A stretch of DNA of 64,000 nt, taken from the NCBI RefSeq assembly GCF_030678915.1, contig NZ_JAUUTZ010000005.1, positions 166,399-230,398 on the forward strand, read 5' to 3'. This document shows positions 18,241-27,350 of this stretch, piece after piece. Source of the DNA: Paracoccus wurundjeri (GTDB lineage Bacteria > Pseudomonadota > Alphaproteobacteria > Rhodobacterales > Rhodobacteraceae). A model generated the notes under the pieces. That model saw nothing but the letters and a program-made list of their open reading frames with translations, was not told where the DNA came from and made no database searches. A program made the position numbers and the translations under genes. Numbering within the stretch: position 1 is the stretch's first letter; every line of letters starts with the position of its first letter.

Positions 18241-19464
18241 ATGCGCAAAAATTCCGAATACACGGCCGACTGGTCCTGGCATGACGCCAACGGTTATGAC
18301 CGGATCGTCAATGTCTCGGGGACGATGACCGCACTTGGCGGATCGATCACAACAGAGCGCGTCGCAACCGCGACCGCGGCCGCCATGCCTCGCTTTGCCC
18401 GTATCCACGAGATGCAGGCACGCGCTTCAGAGGTGATCGCCCGGCTGACCGGATCCGAAGCAGGCTTTCTGACGGCTTCCGCCAGCGCCGGGATCACGCT
18501 TGCGGTGGCTGGCGCAATTACCGGCATGGATCCGGCGCGCGCCGAGGCGCTGCCCGCACACTCCGGTCCGCGCAATGCGGTCGCGGTACAAATGGGCCAT
18601 CTGTGCGAATATGGCGCTTCGATCTCGCAGGCCATCGCTTTGGCTGGGGCAGAGACGCGGATCGTCGGACAGGCGACTCTGGTCAAGGATTATCAGCTTG
18701 AGGCCGCTTTGGACGACAGCTGTGCCGCCGCGCTTTACGTGGTTTCACATCATGTCGTCGATTACGGAATGCTTCCCTTCGACACTTTCGTCCGGATCGC
18801 GCATGCCAAAGGAGTGCCGGTCATCGTGGACGCGGCCTCCGAATACGATCTGAAAGGCTTTCTGGCAAAAGGCGCCGATATCGTCATCTATTCCGGACAC
18901 AAATTCCTGGGCGGCCCCACCTCGGGCATCGTCGCTGGCCGAAAGGATCTGGTCCGGGCCACTTATCTGCAGAATATCGGCATCGGCCGCGGCATGAAGA
19001 TCGGCAAGGAAAGCATCGCCGGTACCATTGCCGCAATGGAGCAATGGATGGAACGCGACCACGACGCCATCCGGGCCGCCGAAACCCACGCGCTTGAAAT
19101 GTGGCAGGCAGCCTTGACCGATCTGCCCGGCATCACGCCGATCCGGGTTCCCGATCCAACCGATAACCCTCTGGAACGGCTACAGATATGGATCGATCCG
19201 GCCAAAGCGGGTGCATCGGCCGCACAATTCGCAGAAATCCTTGGCCGCAGCGATCCCCCGCTGATCGTGCGTGGACACAAGATAGAGAAGGATTATTTCC
19301 AGCTCGATCCCTGCAACCTGATGGAAGGCCAGGCGGAACTGGTCCGCGACATTCTGGTGCAGGTTCTGTCCGATGCCAGTGCCGCGGCAGAGGTCGATAT
19401 CCGCTCAGCGCTGGCCGCCGCCCGCAATGGCGGCACACAGGCCTATCTGAACTGGCTCGCCTGA
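18241..19464 (+). CDS. SelA-like PLP-dependent enzyme, DgaE-type ammonia-lyase family
   Basis: Product of 407 residues with the fold-type I PLP enzyme layout. The PLP lysine is likely K221 in IYSGHKFLGGPTSG; the pyridine-binding Asp is in VPVIVDAASEYDL, and the N-terminus has the SelA-like NVSGTMTALGGS. This group includes D-glucosaminate-6-phosphate ammonia-lyase-like enzymes and is typically encoded beside an EF_0837-type amidohydrolase, as here. I infer that it eliminates ammonia from the deacylated substrate, giving an enamine/imine that RidA then hydrolyses. The substrate is not known. The ATG at 18241 is well separated from the divergent IclR gene. Confidence 0.75.
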   Translation: MRKNSEYTADWSWHDANGYDRIVNVSGTMTALGGSITTERVATATAAAMPRFARIHEMQARASEVIARLTGSEAGFLTASASAGITLAVAGAITGMDPARAEALPAHSGPRNAVAVQMGHLCEYGASISQAIALAGAETRIVGQATLVKDYQLEAALDDSCAAALYVVSHHVVDYGMLPFDTFVRIAHAKGVPVIVDAASEYDLKGFLAKGADIVIYSGHKFLGGPTSGIVAGRKDLVRATYLQNIGIGRGMKIGKESIAGTIAAMEQWMERDHDAIRAAETHALEMWQAALTDLPGITPIRVPDPTDNPLERLQIWIDPAKAGASAAQFAEILGRSDPPLIVRGHKIEKDYFQLDPCNLMEGQAELVRDILVQVLSDASAAAEVDIRSALAAARNGGTQAYLNWLA

Positions 19465-19765
19465 CGATCCAAGCACGGGGATGTCCGGCGCGGTCCGGAC
19501 GTCCGGCCAATGCCGTCGCCGCTGAGCCTGATACCCCATGTCCGGCACCAAGCGGCCGACCCTGCCGGAAAGCCCCAGTGTCGCAACGGGTATCGTTACC
19601 CCGTTTTATCCGGATGTGACCAACAGCCGGCATGGCTGCTGTATGACTGTTTGCGCAAGGCTCCGCCGCATAGGGTTTCGAGCAAAACGCTTTAAGGGTA
19701 TAGTCAATCCGGCAGCTACGCATCATGGCCGGAAGCTAGCCTGTTAACCACCAAAGGACCAGAAA
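19465..19765. other. intergenic stretch without a recognised gene
   Basis: About 300 bases. A short GC-rich stem (GTCCGG/CCGGAC, 19483-19500) follows the PLP-enzyme gene but has no T-run. The last 80 bases presumably hold the promoter of the following small gene. Open frames here show no family resemblance. Confidence 0.4.
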
Positions 19766-19924
19766 ATGGCAGCAAATCCCAAACTAAAGCGCTTTCGTGA
19801 ACTCACCCAGGAAATCCAGACGAAGCGTGAGGAAGTCACTCGTCTCCGTGACGAGGTGGAAGTCGCCAAGGCCGAGCGCGCAAAACTCAAAATAGAGATC
19901 GATGCCGAGAGAGCCAATCCCTGA
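19766..19924 (+). CDS. 52-residue charged coiled-coil protein
   Basis: Product of 52 residues that starts MAANPKLKRFRELTQEI and consists almost wholly of a charged helix with heptad spacing of Leu, Val and Ile (EEVTRLRDEVEVAKAERAKL). AAAGGA lies seven bases before the ATG and a hairpin follows the stop, so the gene has its own expression signals. I do not recognise it; a short dimerising DNA- or protein-binding helix is the only structural suggestion. It stands alone between the PLP-enzyme gene and putP. Confidence 0.55.
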   Translation: MAANPKLKRFRELTQEIQTKREEVTRLRDEVEVAKAERAKLKIEIDAERANP

Positions 19925-19950
19925 TTGGCAAGCATAAAGGCATGTCTGGC

Positions 19951-19976
19951 AGGGGCCTCTCTCACGAGAGGGCCTT
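19951..19976 (+). terminator. hairpin after the small coiled-coil gene
   Basis: GGCCTCTC and GAGAGGGCC pair with one bulged G around a four-base loop, 30 bases after the stop codon. A weak T-containing stretch (TTGCATTTAAT) follows. Likely a factor-independent terminator of modest strength. Confidence 0.5.
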
Positions 19977-20354
19977 GCATTTAATCTGCCCTTCGACTTG
20001 CGGCTTTGAAATCGCTTCAACATTCATCCGGCTCGCACAGGCGCGGATTTCATCGGCGGCCCGGCTCTATGGCAGGAAGTTCGAGGGAGCAGAAAAGCGA
20101 AACCCTGCGCCGTATTCGCACGGCAGCCTGGATAGCCAGAAAATTTTTTCTGAACAACACACTATCCCACCGCATCACCGAAGCAATTGAAAGGTAGTGT
20201 TCATCTTGCAGGCATTCATTCCGGATGATCGATGACTGCACAATCACAATATTATCAGTACCGTTCTGACACGGTGCCGGTGATGAACGCCGATACCTTG
20301 CCGACATCCGTGAAAGAAAGCCGCCATCCATTCGAAACGGCGTTTTCCGGGAAG
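19977..20354. other. intergenic stretch without a recognised gene
   Basis: About 380 bases between two convergent genes. I see no gene, no repeat of note and no RNA gene. The base composition is mixed, with an AT-richer middle near 20130-20260. Confidence 0.4.
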
Positions 20355-20386
20355 GAAGGCATCCAACCTTGTTGGAGGATGCCTTC
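20355..20386 (-). terminator. hairpin downstream of putP
   Basis: GAAGGCATCC and GGATGCCTTC are a perfect ten-base inverted repeat; an inner TCCAA/TTGGA can extend the stem with a small bulge. It starts six bases after the putP stop codon on the minus strand. No clear U-run follows, so termination may need Rho or the stem may protect the transcript end. Confidence 0.55.
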
Positions 20387-20391
20387 AGATT

Positions 20392-21879
20392 TCAGGTCAG
20401 CGGACGGTATTCCCCCGCCGTCTCGGTGGCCCGGCTGACCATTACGATTGCCGCCCATGACAGGATGAAACCGGGAATGATCTCATAGATGCCCGGCCCG
20501 CCCAGAAAGCTGGCATTCCAGCCAAGTGCTATCCAGATCATGACAGTTACCGCGCCAGTGATCAGCCCGGCGACCGCACCGGTCCCACTCATTTTGTCCC
20601 AGGTCAGCGACAGGATCATCAAGGGGCCGAATGCGGCGCCGAATCCCGCCCAGGCATTGGCCACCAGCCCCAGAATATTGGATTCCGGATCTCCGGCGAT
20701 CAGCGCCGCCACGATGCCGACCGCCAGAACACAGATTCGGCCGACCATCACCAACTGCTTCTCGCTCGCCTCGCGATTCAGGAACAACCGATAGAAGTCC
20801 TCGGTCAGTGACGAAGACGAAACCAGCAACTGGCTGGAAATCGTGCTCATGATCGCCGCCAGCAAGGCAGCATAAAGAAACCCGGTCATCAGCGGATGGA
20901 ACAACAGGTTCGACAGGACGATGAACAGCGTTTCGGGATCATCCAGCGTCATGCCCGTCCGTTCGACATAGGCACGTCCGAAAATCCCAAGACTGACCGC
21001 CCCGATCAACGAAATGGCCATCCAGCCCATGCCGATATTGCGGGCCGTGGGAACGTCCCGAACCGAACGGATGGCCATGAAGCGCACGATGATATGCGGC
21101 TGCCCGAAATAACCCAGCCCCCAGGTTACCGCCGACAGGAAGCCGAAGAAGGTCAGGCCGCTGAATAGCGACAGGAAGTCGGGATTTATCGCGGTAACGG
21201 TTGCCGCCGCCTGTCCGATGCCTTCGCCCTGCCCTGTCGTCAGAATGACCACCGGCATGATCACGAGCGCCAGCATCATGATACAACCCTGAACGAAATC
21301 CGTCAGGCTGACCGCGAGGAATCCGCCGATCACCGTATAGGTCAGAACGATGATCAGGGTGAACCAGACGCCAACCGCGTAATCGCTCATCCCACCAATA
21401 TTGAACAGATCACCGAAAGCGCTGGAAAATAACTTGCCACCGGCGACCAGCCCCGAAGCCGTATAAACCGCGAAGAACACCACGATAATAATGGCCGACG
21501 TCATGCGCAGCGCCAGCGCGCGGCTTGGAAACCGGTTCGCCAGAAACTGTGGCACGGTCAGCGCGTTGTCGTAACGCTCCGTCTGCTCCCGCAGGCGCGG
21601 GGCGACGACGATCCAGTTAACCAATGCACCGACGAACAGGCCGATACCGATCCAGGCCTCGACAAGACCGGCGGCGTAAAGCGCACCGGGCAGGCCCAGC
21701 AGCAACCAGCCGCTCATATCCGATGCACCTGCCGACAGCGCGGCCACTGCAGGGCCCAGCTGGCGGCCACCCAACATATATTCTTCCGAATTGGATGTCG
21801 ACCGCCGCGCCGCATAGACACCGATCGCAATCATCAGGCAGAAATAAAGAAACAGACTGATCCAGATGCCGATAGCCAT
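20392..21879 (-). CDS. putP: sodium/proline symporter (SSS family)
   Basis: Product of 495 residues with the 12-13 helices and motifs of the PutP branch of sodium:solute symporters (FLYFCLMIAIGVYAARRS, EYMLGGRQLGPAVAALSAGA, SDMSGWLLLGLPGALYAAG, ALLAAIMSTISSQLLVSSSS, NAWAGFGAAFGPLMILSLTW). It imports proline with Na+. The ATG at 21879 follows AAGGGAG; the 13-residue upstream extension is charged and unlikely. No putA is adjacent. Its presence a few kilobases before a betaine/proline-betaine-type island may be meaningful or chance. Confidence 0.88.
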   Translation of the reverse strand: MAIGIWISLFLYFCLMIAIGVYAARRSTSNSEEYMLGGRQLGPAVAALSAGASDMSGWLLLGLPGALYAAGLVEAWIGIGLFVGALVNWIVVAPRLREQTERYDNALTVPQFLANRFPSRALALRMTSAIIIVVFFAVYTASGLVAGGKLFSSAFGDLFNIGGMSDYAVGVWFTLIIVLTYTVIGGFLAVSLTDFVQGCIMMLALVIMPVVILTTGQGEGIGQAAATVTAINPDFLSLFSGLTFFGFLSAVTWGLGYFGQPHIIVRFMAIRSVRDVPTARNIGMGWMAISLIGAVSLGIFGRAYVERTGMTLDDPETLFIVLSNLLFHPLMTGFLYAALLAAIMSTISSQLLVSSSSLTEDFYRLFLNREASEKQLVMVGRICVLAVGIVAALIAGDPESNILGLVANAWAGFGAAFGPLMILSLTWDKMSGTGAVAGLITGAVTVMIWIALGWNASFLGGPGIYEIIPGFILSWAAIVMVSRATETAGEYRPLT

Positions 21880-22074
21880 GATTTTGGTCTCCCTTTCAGC
21901 TTCTTTCCTCGACCTCACACGATTGGAACCCGGGCGAAAGGGATTTGGGAAACTTTCACTCCGGAAATGCCCGCACCGCCGAAACTCTCACCAATGGCGC
22001 CAGGTTGGAAACTCATTCAGGATGTTGATCAATTATATTAATCTGTCGCCATATCAGGATAGGAGCAGTTAACC

Positions 22075-22330
22075 TGACCAGCAAGCATCTGTTTTGGCTT
22101 TCCAACGAATCCTGAAAAGCGATCGAACCGCATCGCCGGGCCGGAAAACCGTGGGTGGACGATCGTAGAGTTATCCTGGGCATTCCGCATGTGTTGAAGA
22201 CCGGTCGCGGCGGCGGGACGTTCCGGGCGGATACAGCCCGTCCATCACGGTTTACAACCGTTATCATCGCTGGGTGCGGCGGGGTATCCGGCATGTCGGC
22301 AGCTTTGCGGCTGGCTGCGCTGGCGTCAGT
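22075..22330 (+). pseudogene. decayed IS5-family (IS427-like) transposase fragment
   Basis: Read with frame changes, this stretch gives the N-terminal half of an IS5-type transposase: KHLFWLSNES, then a stop, GKPWVDDRRVILGIPHVLKT (the family has the motif VDDRRVISGIxHVLK), and in the next frame RDVPGGYSPSITVYNRYHRW and VRRGI. At least one stop and one frameshift interrupt it and the catalytic DDE part and the ends are not recognisable, so it is a dead remnant. It lies in the 700-base gap between putP and the glyoxalase-fold gene; the rest of that gap (21880-22070, 22330-22560) holds nothing I can support. Confidence 0.65.
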
Positions 22331-22579
22331 ACCATTAACCAGCCATCACCGAGCAGGGAATGCCCTCCTTGACGTCACTGCCTGCCGGCTTCGGATTGCG
22401 TGGCGACAGAGTGCTGGTAAAAAGCCGGTTTGGCACAGCTTCCCCAGGCCCACCCTGCATGTGAAGCGCAGAGTTCAGGTCGCCTCGACCGAGCGGTTTG
22501 CGGAACATTGCTGCCGTTGATCGCACAGATGTGCTGTGTCAGAATACTGACAAATCCTTGATCGGTAAGGAGCATAGCA

Positions 22580-22981
22580 ATGCATGGAATTGGCTACACG
22601 ATGGTTGGAACCACTGATCTGCCACGCGCCTTGGCATTCTATGATCCGCTTTTCGAGGCGATGAACCTCGATCAGTGCTGGAGAGATGAACGTTCGGCAT
22701 CCTGGGGTAAGGCTGATGATGAATATTTCCCGCGCTTCTTCACAGGTTACCCTTTCGACGGCGATAATGCCGGTGCCGGAAATGGAACGATGACAGCCTT
22801 TCTATGTGCACCTGATCTCACCGACCAACTTCACGCCTTGGCACTTCGAAATGGTGGAACATGTGAAGGAGCGCCCGGGCGGCGTCCTCAGTATGGAGAC
22901 GGATTCTATGGTGCCTATGTCCGCGATCCGGACGGCAACAAGCTGGCGTTTGTTTGCTACGATGCCGCAATGCCTTCCTGA
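22580..22981 (+). CDS. VOC/glyoxalase-fold family protein
   Basis: Product of 133 residues with the single-domain vicinal-oxygen-chelate pattern: [20 protein letters not shown], then a typical C-terminal [15 protein letters not shown] strand. Such proteins are lyases, dioxygenases or resistance proteins; no specific role can be assigned. GTAAGGAG lies just before the ATG at 22580. It is followed by htpX after 224 bases with no recognised gene between. Confidence 0.82.
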   Translation: MHGIGYTMVGTTDLPRALAFYDPLFEAMNLDQCWRDERSASWGKADDEYFPRFFTGYPFDGDNAGAGNGTMTAFLCAPDLTDQLHALALRNGGTCEGAPGRRPQYGDGFYGAYVRDPDGNKLAFVCYDAAMPS

Positions 22982-23205
22982 CCAGGACCAGTTGCTGCCG
23001 TCGGTTTTGGGCTCCAAGCGACACGTTGCCTTGCAACAACCTGATCGGGCACCGGGCGCCTCGGACCCGCAAAGCCTGCCCCGGTCATTCATCCGGTCAC
23101 GCATCCAGGAAGTGCGGCTTGCCAGTGCGTCAGGCGCAGATGCTTGCACATGCCGGAACCCTCTCCATATTTCCATTACCTGAAGATGGAGGTCCGGAGA
23201 TATCT

Positions 23206-24129
23206 ATGGGCTATGTAAAGACAGCGATGCTGATGGCGGCGATGACCGCGCTCTTCATGGGCGTGGGTTATCTGATCGGTGGATCGGGCGGCGCGGTCAT
23301 CGCGCTCGTGGTTGCGGCTGCGATGAACGTTTTTACCTGGTGGAATTCGGACCGCATGGTCCTGCGTATGCACAACGCCCAGCCGGTGACACCCGGCGAC
23401 CGGATGGGGCTTCATGCCCTGACAGCCGAACTGGCGCGGAATGCCGGCCTGCCCGAGCCCAAGGTCTATCTGATCGACACGCCGCAGCCCAACGCCTTCG
23501 CCACCGGACGCAACCCCGCCAATGCCGCGGTGGCCGTGACATCGGGCCTGATACACAGCCTGACCCGCGAGGAACTGGCCGGCGTCATCGCCCATGAACT
23601 GGCCCATATCCGCAACCACGACACCGCGATCATGACCGTTACCGCCACCTTCGCCGGTGCGATTTCGATGCTGGCCAATTTCGCGCTGTTTTTCGGCGGA
23701 TCGCGGGAACGGCTCGGGCTGGTGGGCACGCTTATGATGATGTTCCTTGCCCCGCTCGCCGCCGCGCTGGTGCAGATGGCGATCAGCCGGACGCGGGAAT
23801 ATGCCGCCGACAAGGCCGGGGCCGAGATCTGCGGCCAGCCGCTCTGGCTGGCCTCGGCGCTGGAAAAGATCGCCATGGGCGCAGCCCGGATCGACAACCA
23901 CGCGGCCGAGCGCAACCCGGCGACAGCGCATATGTTCATCATCAACCCGCTGCACGCGCATAAGCACGACAATCTCTTCGCCACCCATCCTGCAACCGGG
24001 AACCGCATTGCCGCTCTGCGCGCGATGGCGGGGCAACGCCGGCAGCGCCCCGTTGCCGCTGACCAGCCCACCGCCGCCAGCCGCATTCCGGCTTCGGGGA
24101 AGCGCAGAGGGGCCGGACCCTGGGCCTGA
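23206..24129 (+). CDS. htpX: zinc metalloprotease HtpX (M48B)
   Basis: Product of 307 residues. Two N-terminal membrane helices ([36 protein letters not shown]) are followed by the HEXXH zinc site at H130-H134 ([12 protein letters not shown]), two further hydrophobic segments and the third-ligand region ([15 protein letters not shown]). HtpX cleaves damaged inner-membrane proteins. The ATG at 23206 follows GGAGGTCCGGAG; an 84-codon in-frame upstream extension is not protein-like. The C-terminal tail is basic and Ala-rich. Confidence 0.93.
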   Translation: MGYVKTAMLMAAMTALFMGVGYLIGGSGGAVIALVVAAAMNVFTWWNSDRMVLRMHNAQPVTPGDRMGLHALTAELARNAGLPEPKVYLIDTPQPNAFATGRNPANAAVAVTSGLIHSLTREELAGVIAHELAHIRNHDTAIMTVTATFAGAISMLANFALFFGGSRERLGLVGTLMMMFLAPLAAALVQMAISRTREYAADKAGAEICGQPLWLASALEKIAMGAARIDNHAAERNPATAHMFIINPLHAHKHDNLFATHPATGNRIAALRAMAGQRRQRPVAADQPTAASRIPASGKRRGAGPWA

Positions 24130-24367
24130 TCCGTCATGCCAGTTTGGCGAACCTCGCGGCGATCAAATCGGAATGACCCGCGGATCGATGCTCTCACCAG
24201 TCTCGATCTGTGGTCGGCACAGAGCAGACTTCCAGTGTTCCTCTGAAAAGCCGCAATTCAGTAGCAGGCAGGCCCCGGCCCGAGGCGGGACCGGCGGTTT
24301 GATCGAACGCATGCCAGCCCGCCAGTAATCAGATTATCTATTTCCGTTCGCTGATTTATCTTCAATC

Positions 24368-25390
24368 TCACGACAGTTTGCTGCGATGCTTGATTGGCGA
24401 AACGCCGAACCGCATGCGGAAAGCCTTCGAAAAGTGAGAAGTCGAGGTAAAACCGCATGACATCGCTATCTGCGATAATGAATCTTCGGATTGCAGGATC
24501 AGACGGCGCGCACGGTCCAGCCGCAGTTCCATGCTGTAGCGTTTGGGAGTGGTGTTCAGGTATTTGCCGAACAGACGCTCGAGCTGGCGGGCCGAGATGC
24601 CGATTTCACGAGCAATCAATTGCGGTGCCAGTGGTTCCTCGATATGGTCCTGCATGATCCTGATGGCGCGGACCAGATATTCGTTCCGCATACCGTGCCG
24701 CGACTGAAGCGATACCGTTTGTGCCGCGGTTCCCTCGCGTACGGCATTGTAGACCATCTGGTCCGCGACGGTTGCGGCAAGCTCCGCTCCGTGATCACGG
24801 GCGATCAGGTGCAGCATCAGGTCGGCGGCAGCGGTGCCGCCCGATGCCGTCACATGCGGAGCATTGGCGACGAAAACGTTGCGGACCAGTCGCACCTCCG
24901 GGAACTTTTCCATGAACAGATCGTGATATTCCCAATGAATTGCGGTTTCCACGCCATCCAGAAACCCGGCTTTCGCAAGGACATAAGCACCCGAACAGAT
25001 CGCGCCGATGGCAACACCGCGCCGCTTTTCGCGGCGCAGGAAGTTCAGCGTTTCAGCGGAGATACGATCCTGAACGTGCAAACCAGAGATCACGTAAAGC
25101 CGGTCATGGCGATCCAGCGGCTCTAATCCGCGATCGGCCAATGTCACCGACCGGTTCGAACAGACGGCGGTCTTGCCATTCTCGGAGATCAAAGACCAGC
25201 GATACAGTTCCTCGCCCGACACCAGATTGGCGATGCGCAGCGGTTCGAGCGCACAGGAAAACGCCAGATGCGAGAAATTCTCGACCAGCAGGAACACGAA
25301 ATGCGCTGTTTCAGGCGCAGCACTGCCTGGAACGGCACGATCATGAATGCCGGGTTGGGCACCCTTTCGGCGCCCATCCGGTTTCGTCAC
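24368..25390 (-). CDS. GlxA/GbdR-type AraC family regulator
   Basis: Product of 340 residues: an N-terminal DJ-1/PfpI-like ligand domain (HFVFLLVENFSHLAFSCALE, AIGAICSGAYVLAKAGFLDG, HVTASGGTAAADLMLHLIAR) and a C-terminal AraC double helix-turn-helix (IGISARQLERLFGKYLNTTP, LSQIAMSCGFTSTSHFSKAF). This architecture is that of GbdR/CdhR regulators of betaine and carnitine catabolism. It starts with GTG that overlaps the stop of the ProX-like gene (GTGA), so it is the fourth gene of the betaine-transporter operon and is translationally coupled to it. Confidence 0.9.
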   Translation of the reverse strand: MTKPDGRRKGAQPGIHDRAVPGSAAPETAHFVFLLVENFSHLAFSCALEPLRIANLVSGEELYRWSLISENGKTAVCSNRSVTLADRGLEPLDRHDRLYVISGLHVQDRISAETLNFLRREKRRGVAIGAICSGAYVLAKAGFLDGVETAIHWEYHDLFMEKFPEVRLVRNVFVANAPHVTASGGTAAADLMLHLIARDHGAELAATVADQMVYNAVREGTAAQTVSLQSRHGMRNEYLVRAIRIMQDHIEEPLAPQLIAREIGISARQLERLFGKYLNTTPKRYSMELRLDRARRLILQSEDSLSQIAMSCGFTSTSHFSKAFRMRFGVSPIKHRSKLS

Positions 25391-26373
25391 TTCGCGGCTC
25401 CTCGCGCGGCCTCCAGCCAGCCGTCATATTCCTCCTGATGCGAAGCGATCCAGTCATCGACATGGCGGTCGATATCCTCGGATGAATCCTCGCCATCGGC
25501 GATCAGCTTGTTCTCGGCCGACACGTCATTGATGTCGATCGCCGCCAGTTCGAACAGTTTCGCGGCTGCCGGATTCTCTTCAAGGAAGTCGTTCCGGGCG
25601 ACAACCCGGATGCTGTCCACGACAAAGCCGAGATCCTTGCCGTCATAGACCGTCTCGCCCTCCTGTCCGTCAGGCAGGGCCGAGAACGGCACCTCCAGCC
25701 ATTCGACATCCTCACCCGGCACCAAAGCGCCCGAGACCCAATAGGGTGTCCAGGTGAAATACAGGATCGGATCGCCATTCTGCTGCCGGGCGATGGTGTC
25801 GGCGATGATCGCCGTATATTCGCCCTGATTATGGGTCACCGTATCGCGCAATTCGAACTCGTCGAGCTGATGCTCGATCACGCGCTCGCAGCCCCAGCCC
25901 GGCACGCAGCCCGCCAGATCGGCCTTGCCGTCGCCATCCGCATCGAAACGTGCCGCCACCTCGGGATCCTTCAGATCGCCGAGATTCTGGATGCCCTCGT
26001 CATAGCTGGCCTTGTCCACCAGATAGCCCTGAAGCGCACCCTCGATCAGCGTGCCGACCTTGCTCATCACTTCGTCGCCGCCGGCCTCCTGATAGAACGT
26101 GTCGTGCAGTTGGTTCCAGCTCGCCGGGTAAAAATCCGCATCTCCTGTCCCGATGGCAAGATGCGCGGTTTGCGCCAGTACCTCCTGCGGCTCCTCGACC
26201 TCATAGCCAAGATCCTCAAGCGCCCGGAACAGAACCCGTGCCTGAAACATCTCTTCCAGCAGGGGCTGGATGACCGGATGCACCGTTACCCCTTCGCCCG
26301 GCATGTCCTGCGCAAAGGCCGTGCCAGTCGCCAGCGACAGCAGCGCCGTCGTCGTCAGCATGATGTGTTTCAT
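25387..26373 (-). CDS. proX: glycine betaine/proline-betaine ABC binding protein (ProX-like)
   Basis: Product of 328 residues with a Sec signal peptide (MKHIMLTTTALLSLATGTAFA) and the OpuAC/ProX fold (EGVTVHPVIQPLLEEMFQAR, TGDADFYPASWNQLHDTF, YFTWTPYWVSGALVPGEDVE). Aromatic residues that form a cation-binding box in this family are present in the WTPYW region. It delivers a quaternary amine to the ProW/ProV pair encoded upstream. The ATG at 26373 follows AAGGGAG. The gene order V-W-X with a GbdR-type regulator is consistent with a catabolic rather than purely osmotic role. Confidence 0.9.
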   Translation of the reverse strand: MKHIMLTTTALLSLATGTAFAQDMPGEGVTVHPVIQPLLEEMFQARVLFRALEDLGYEVEEPQEVLAQTAHLAIGTGDADFYPASWNQLHDTFYQEAGGDEVMSKVGTLIEGALQGYLVDKASYDEGIQNLGDLKDPEVAARFDADGDGKADLAGCVPGWGCERVIEHQLDEFELRDTVTHNQGEYTAIIADTIARQQNGDPILYFTWTPYWVSGALVPGEDVEWLEVPFSALPDGQEGETVYDGKDLGFVVDSIRVVARNDFLEENPAAAKLFELAAIDINDVSAENKLIADGEDSSEDIDRHVDDWIASHQEEYDGWLEAARGAAK

Positions 26374-26396
26374 CTTTTTTCTCCCTTGTTGCGCCG

Positions 26397-27350
26397 TCAT
26401 TGCGGTTTTTCGGATTTGCGTCCGGTCAGGCGCAGGATCAGCCCGACAGGTCCGCTTTGCCACCAGTGGCGATGCCCGCGCTCGCGGCCCGAGCGGCCCA
26501 ATCCCTGGGTGATCCTGTCGAGGACGATTGCCAGCAATACGATCCCCAAGCCTCCGACGATGGCCTTGCCCGCATCCAGCCGGCCCATCGCCCGCAGGAC
26601 CTCGTTGCCGAGCCCCTTGACCGAGATCATCGAGGCGATGACCACCATCGACAGGGCAAGCATGATCGTCTGGTTCAGGCCGGCCAGGATCGTCGGCGTG
26701 GCCAGCGGCAACTCGACCTTGAACATGATCTGCCGCGGAGTCGCGCCAAAGGCACGCGCCGCCTCGACCACGCTGGAGTTCACACCGCGGATGCCCAGTG
26801 AGGTCAGCCGGATCAGTGGCGCGATGGCGAAAATGATCGTCACGATCACGCCCGAGACATCGCCGATGCCGACCAACATCACCACCGGCACCAGGTAGAC
26901 GAAGGCCGGGATGGTCTGCATCGTGTCCAGAACCGGGCGGATCGCCGCCTCGAAACCGTCGCTCTTACCGGCAAGGATGCCAAGCGGCAGGCCGATCACC
27001 ACGCAAAGCAGCACAGCCGAGATGACAATGGCCAGTGTGGTCATCGCCAGCCCCCATGCTCCCGGCGCCAATAGTCCCAATGCCAGCAGGCAAGCGCCGA
27101 CCAGCACCGCGACCCGGCGTCCGGCGGCCTGCCAGGCCAGCAGCACGACGATGATCAGCATGATTGTCGGCGGCACCGATTGCAGGGTAGTATCGATCAG
27201 TGAGATGAGCCCGTCGAAAAAGGATTTGATCGGCTGAATGGTATCGCGATTGGCAATCGCCCATTGCTTGATGCCATCCGTTCGCCCGTCGATATCCAGA
27301 TCGATAGAGGCGAAGGGATTCAACCAGTTGAAAGCTTCGTCTTCAGCCAT
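26397..27350 (-). CDS. proW: glycine betaine-type ABC permease (ProW-like)
   Basis: Product of 317 residues with an N-terminal periplasmic/cytosolic extension (AFNWLNPFASIDLDIDGRTD) and about six helices; the EAA region is VVEAARAFGATPRQIMFKVE. The pattern PVLDTMQTIPAFVYLVPVVM is characteristic of ProW/OpuAB. It overlaps the ProV stop codon by one base (TGATG) and is 23 bases upstream of the ProX gene. Confidence 0.92.
   Translation of the reverse strand: MAEDEAFNWLNPFASIDLDIDGRTDGIKQWAIANRDTIQPIKSFFDGLISLIDTTLQSVPPTIMLIIVVLLAWQAAGRRVAVLVGACLLALGLLAPGAWGLAMTTLAIVISAVLLCVVIGLPLGILAGKSDGFEAAIRPVLDTMQTIPAFVYLVPVVMLVGIGDVSGVIVTIIFAIAPLIRLTSLGIRGVNSSVVEAARAFGATPRQIMFKVELPLATPTILAGLNQTIMLALSMVVIASMISVKGLGNEVLRAMGRLDAGKAIVGGLGIVLLAIVLDRITQGLGRSGRERGHRHWWQSGPVGLILRLTGRKSEKPQ

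Noticed and set aside
22155..22520. A 121-codon plus-strand frame taken as an intact gene
   Set aside because: Its first part is the IS5 transposase remnant in one of two frames; the rest is out-of-frame transposase or non-coding DNA.
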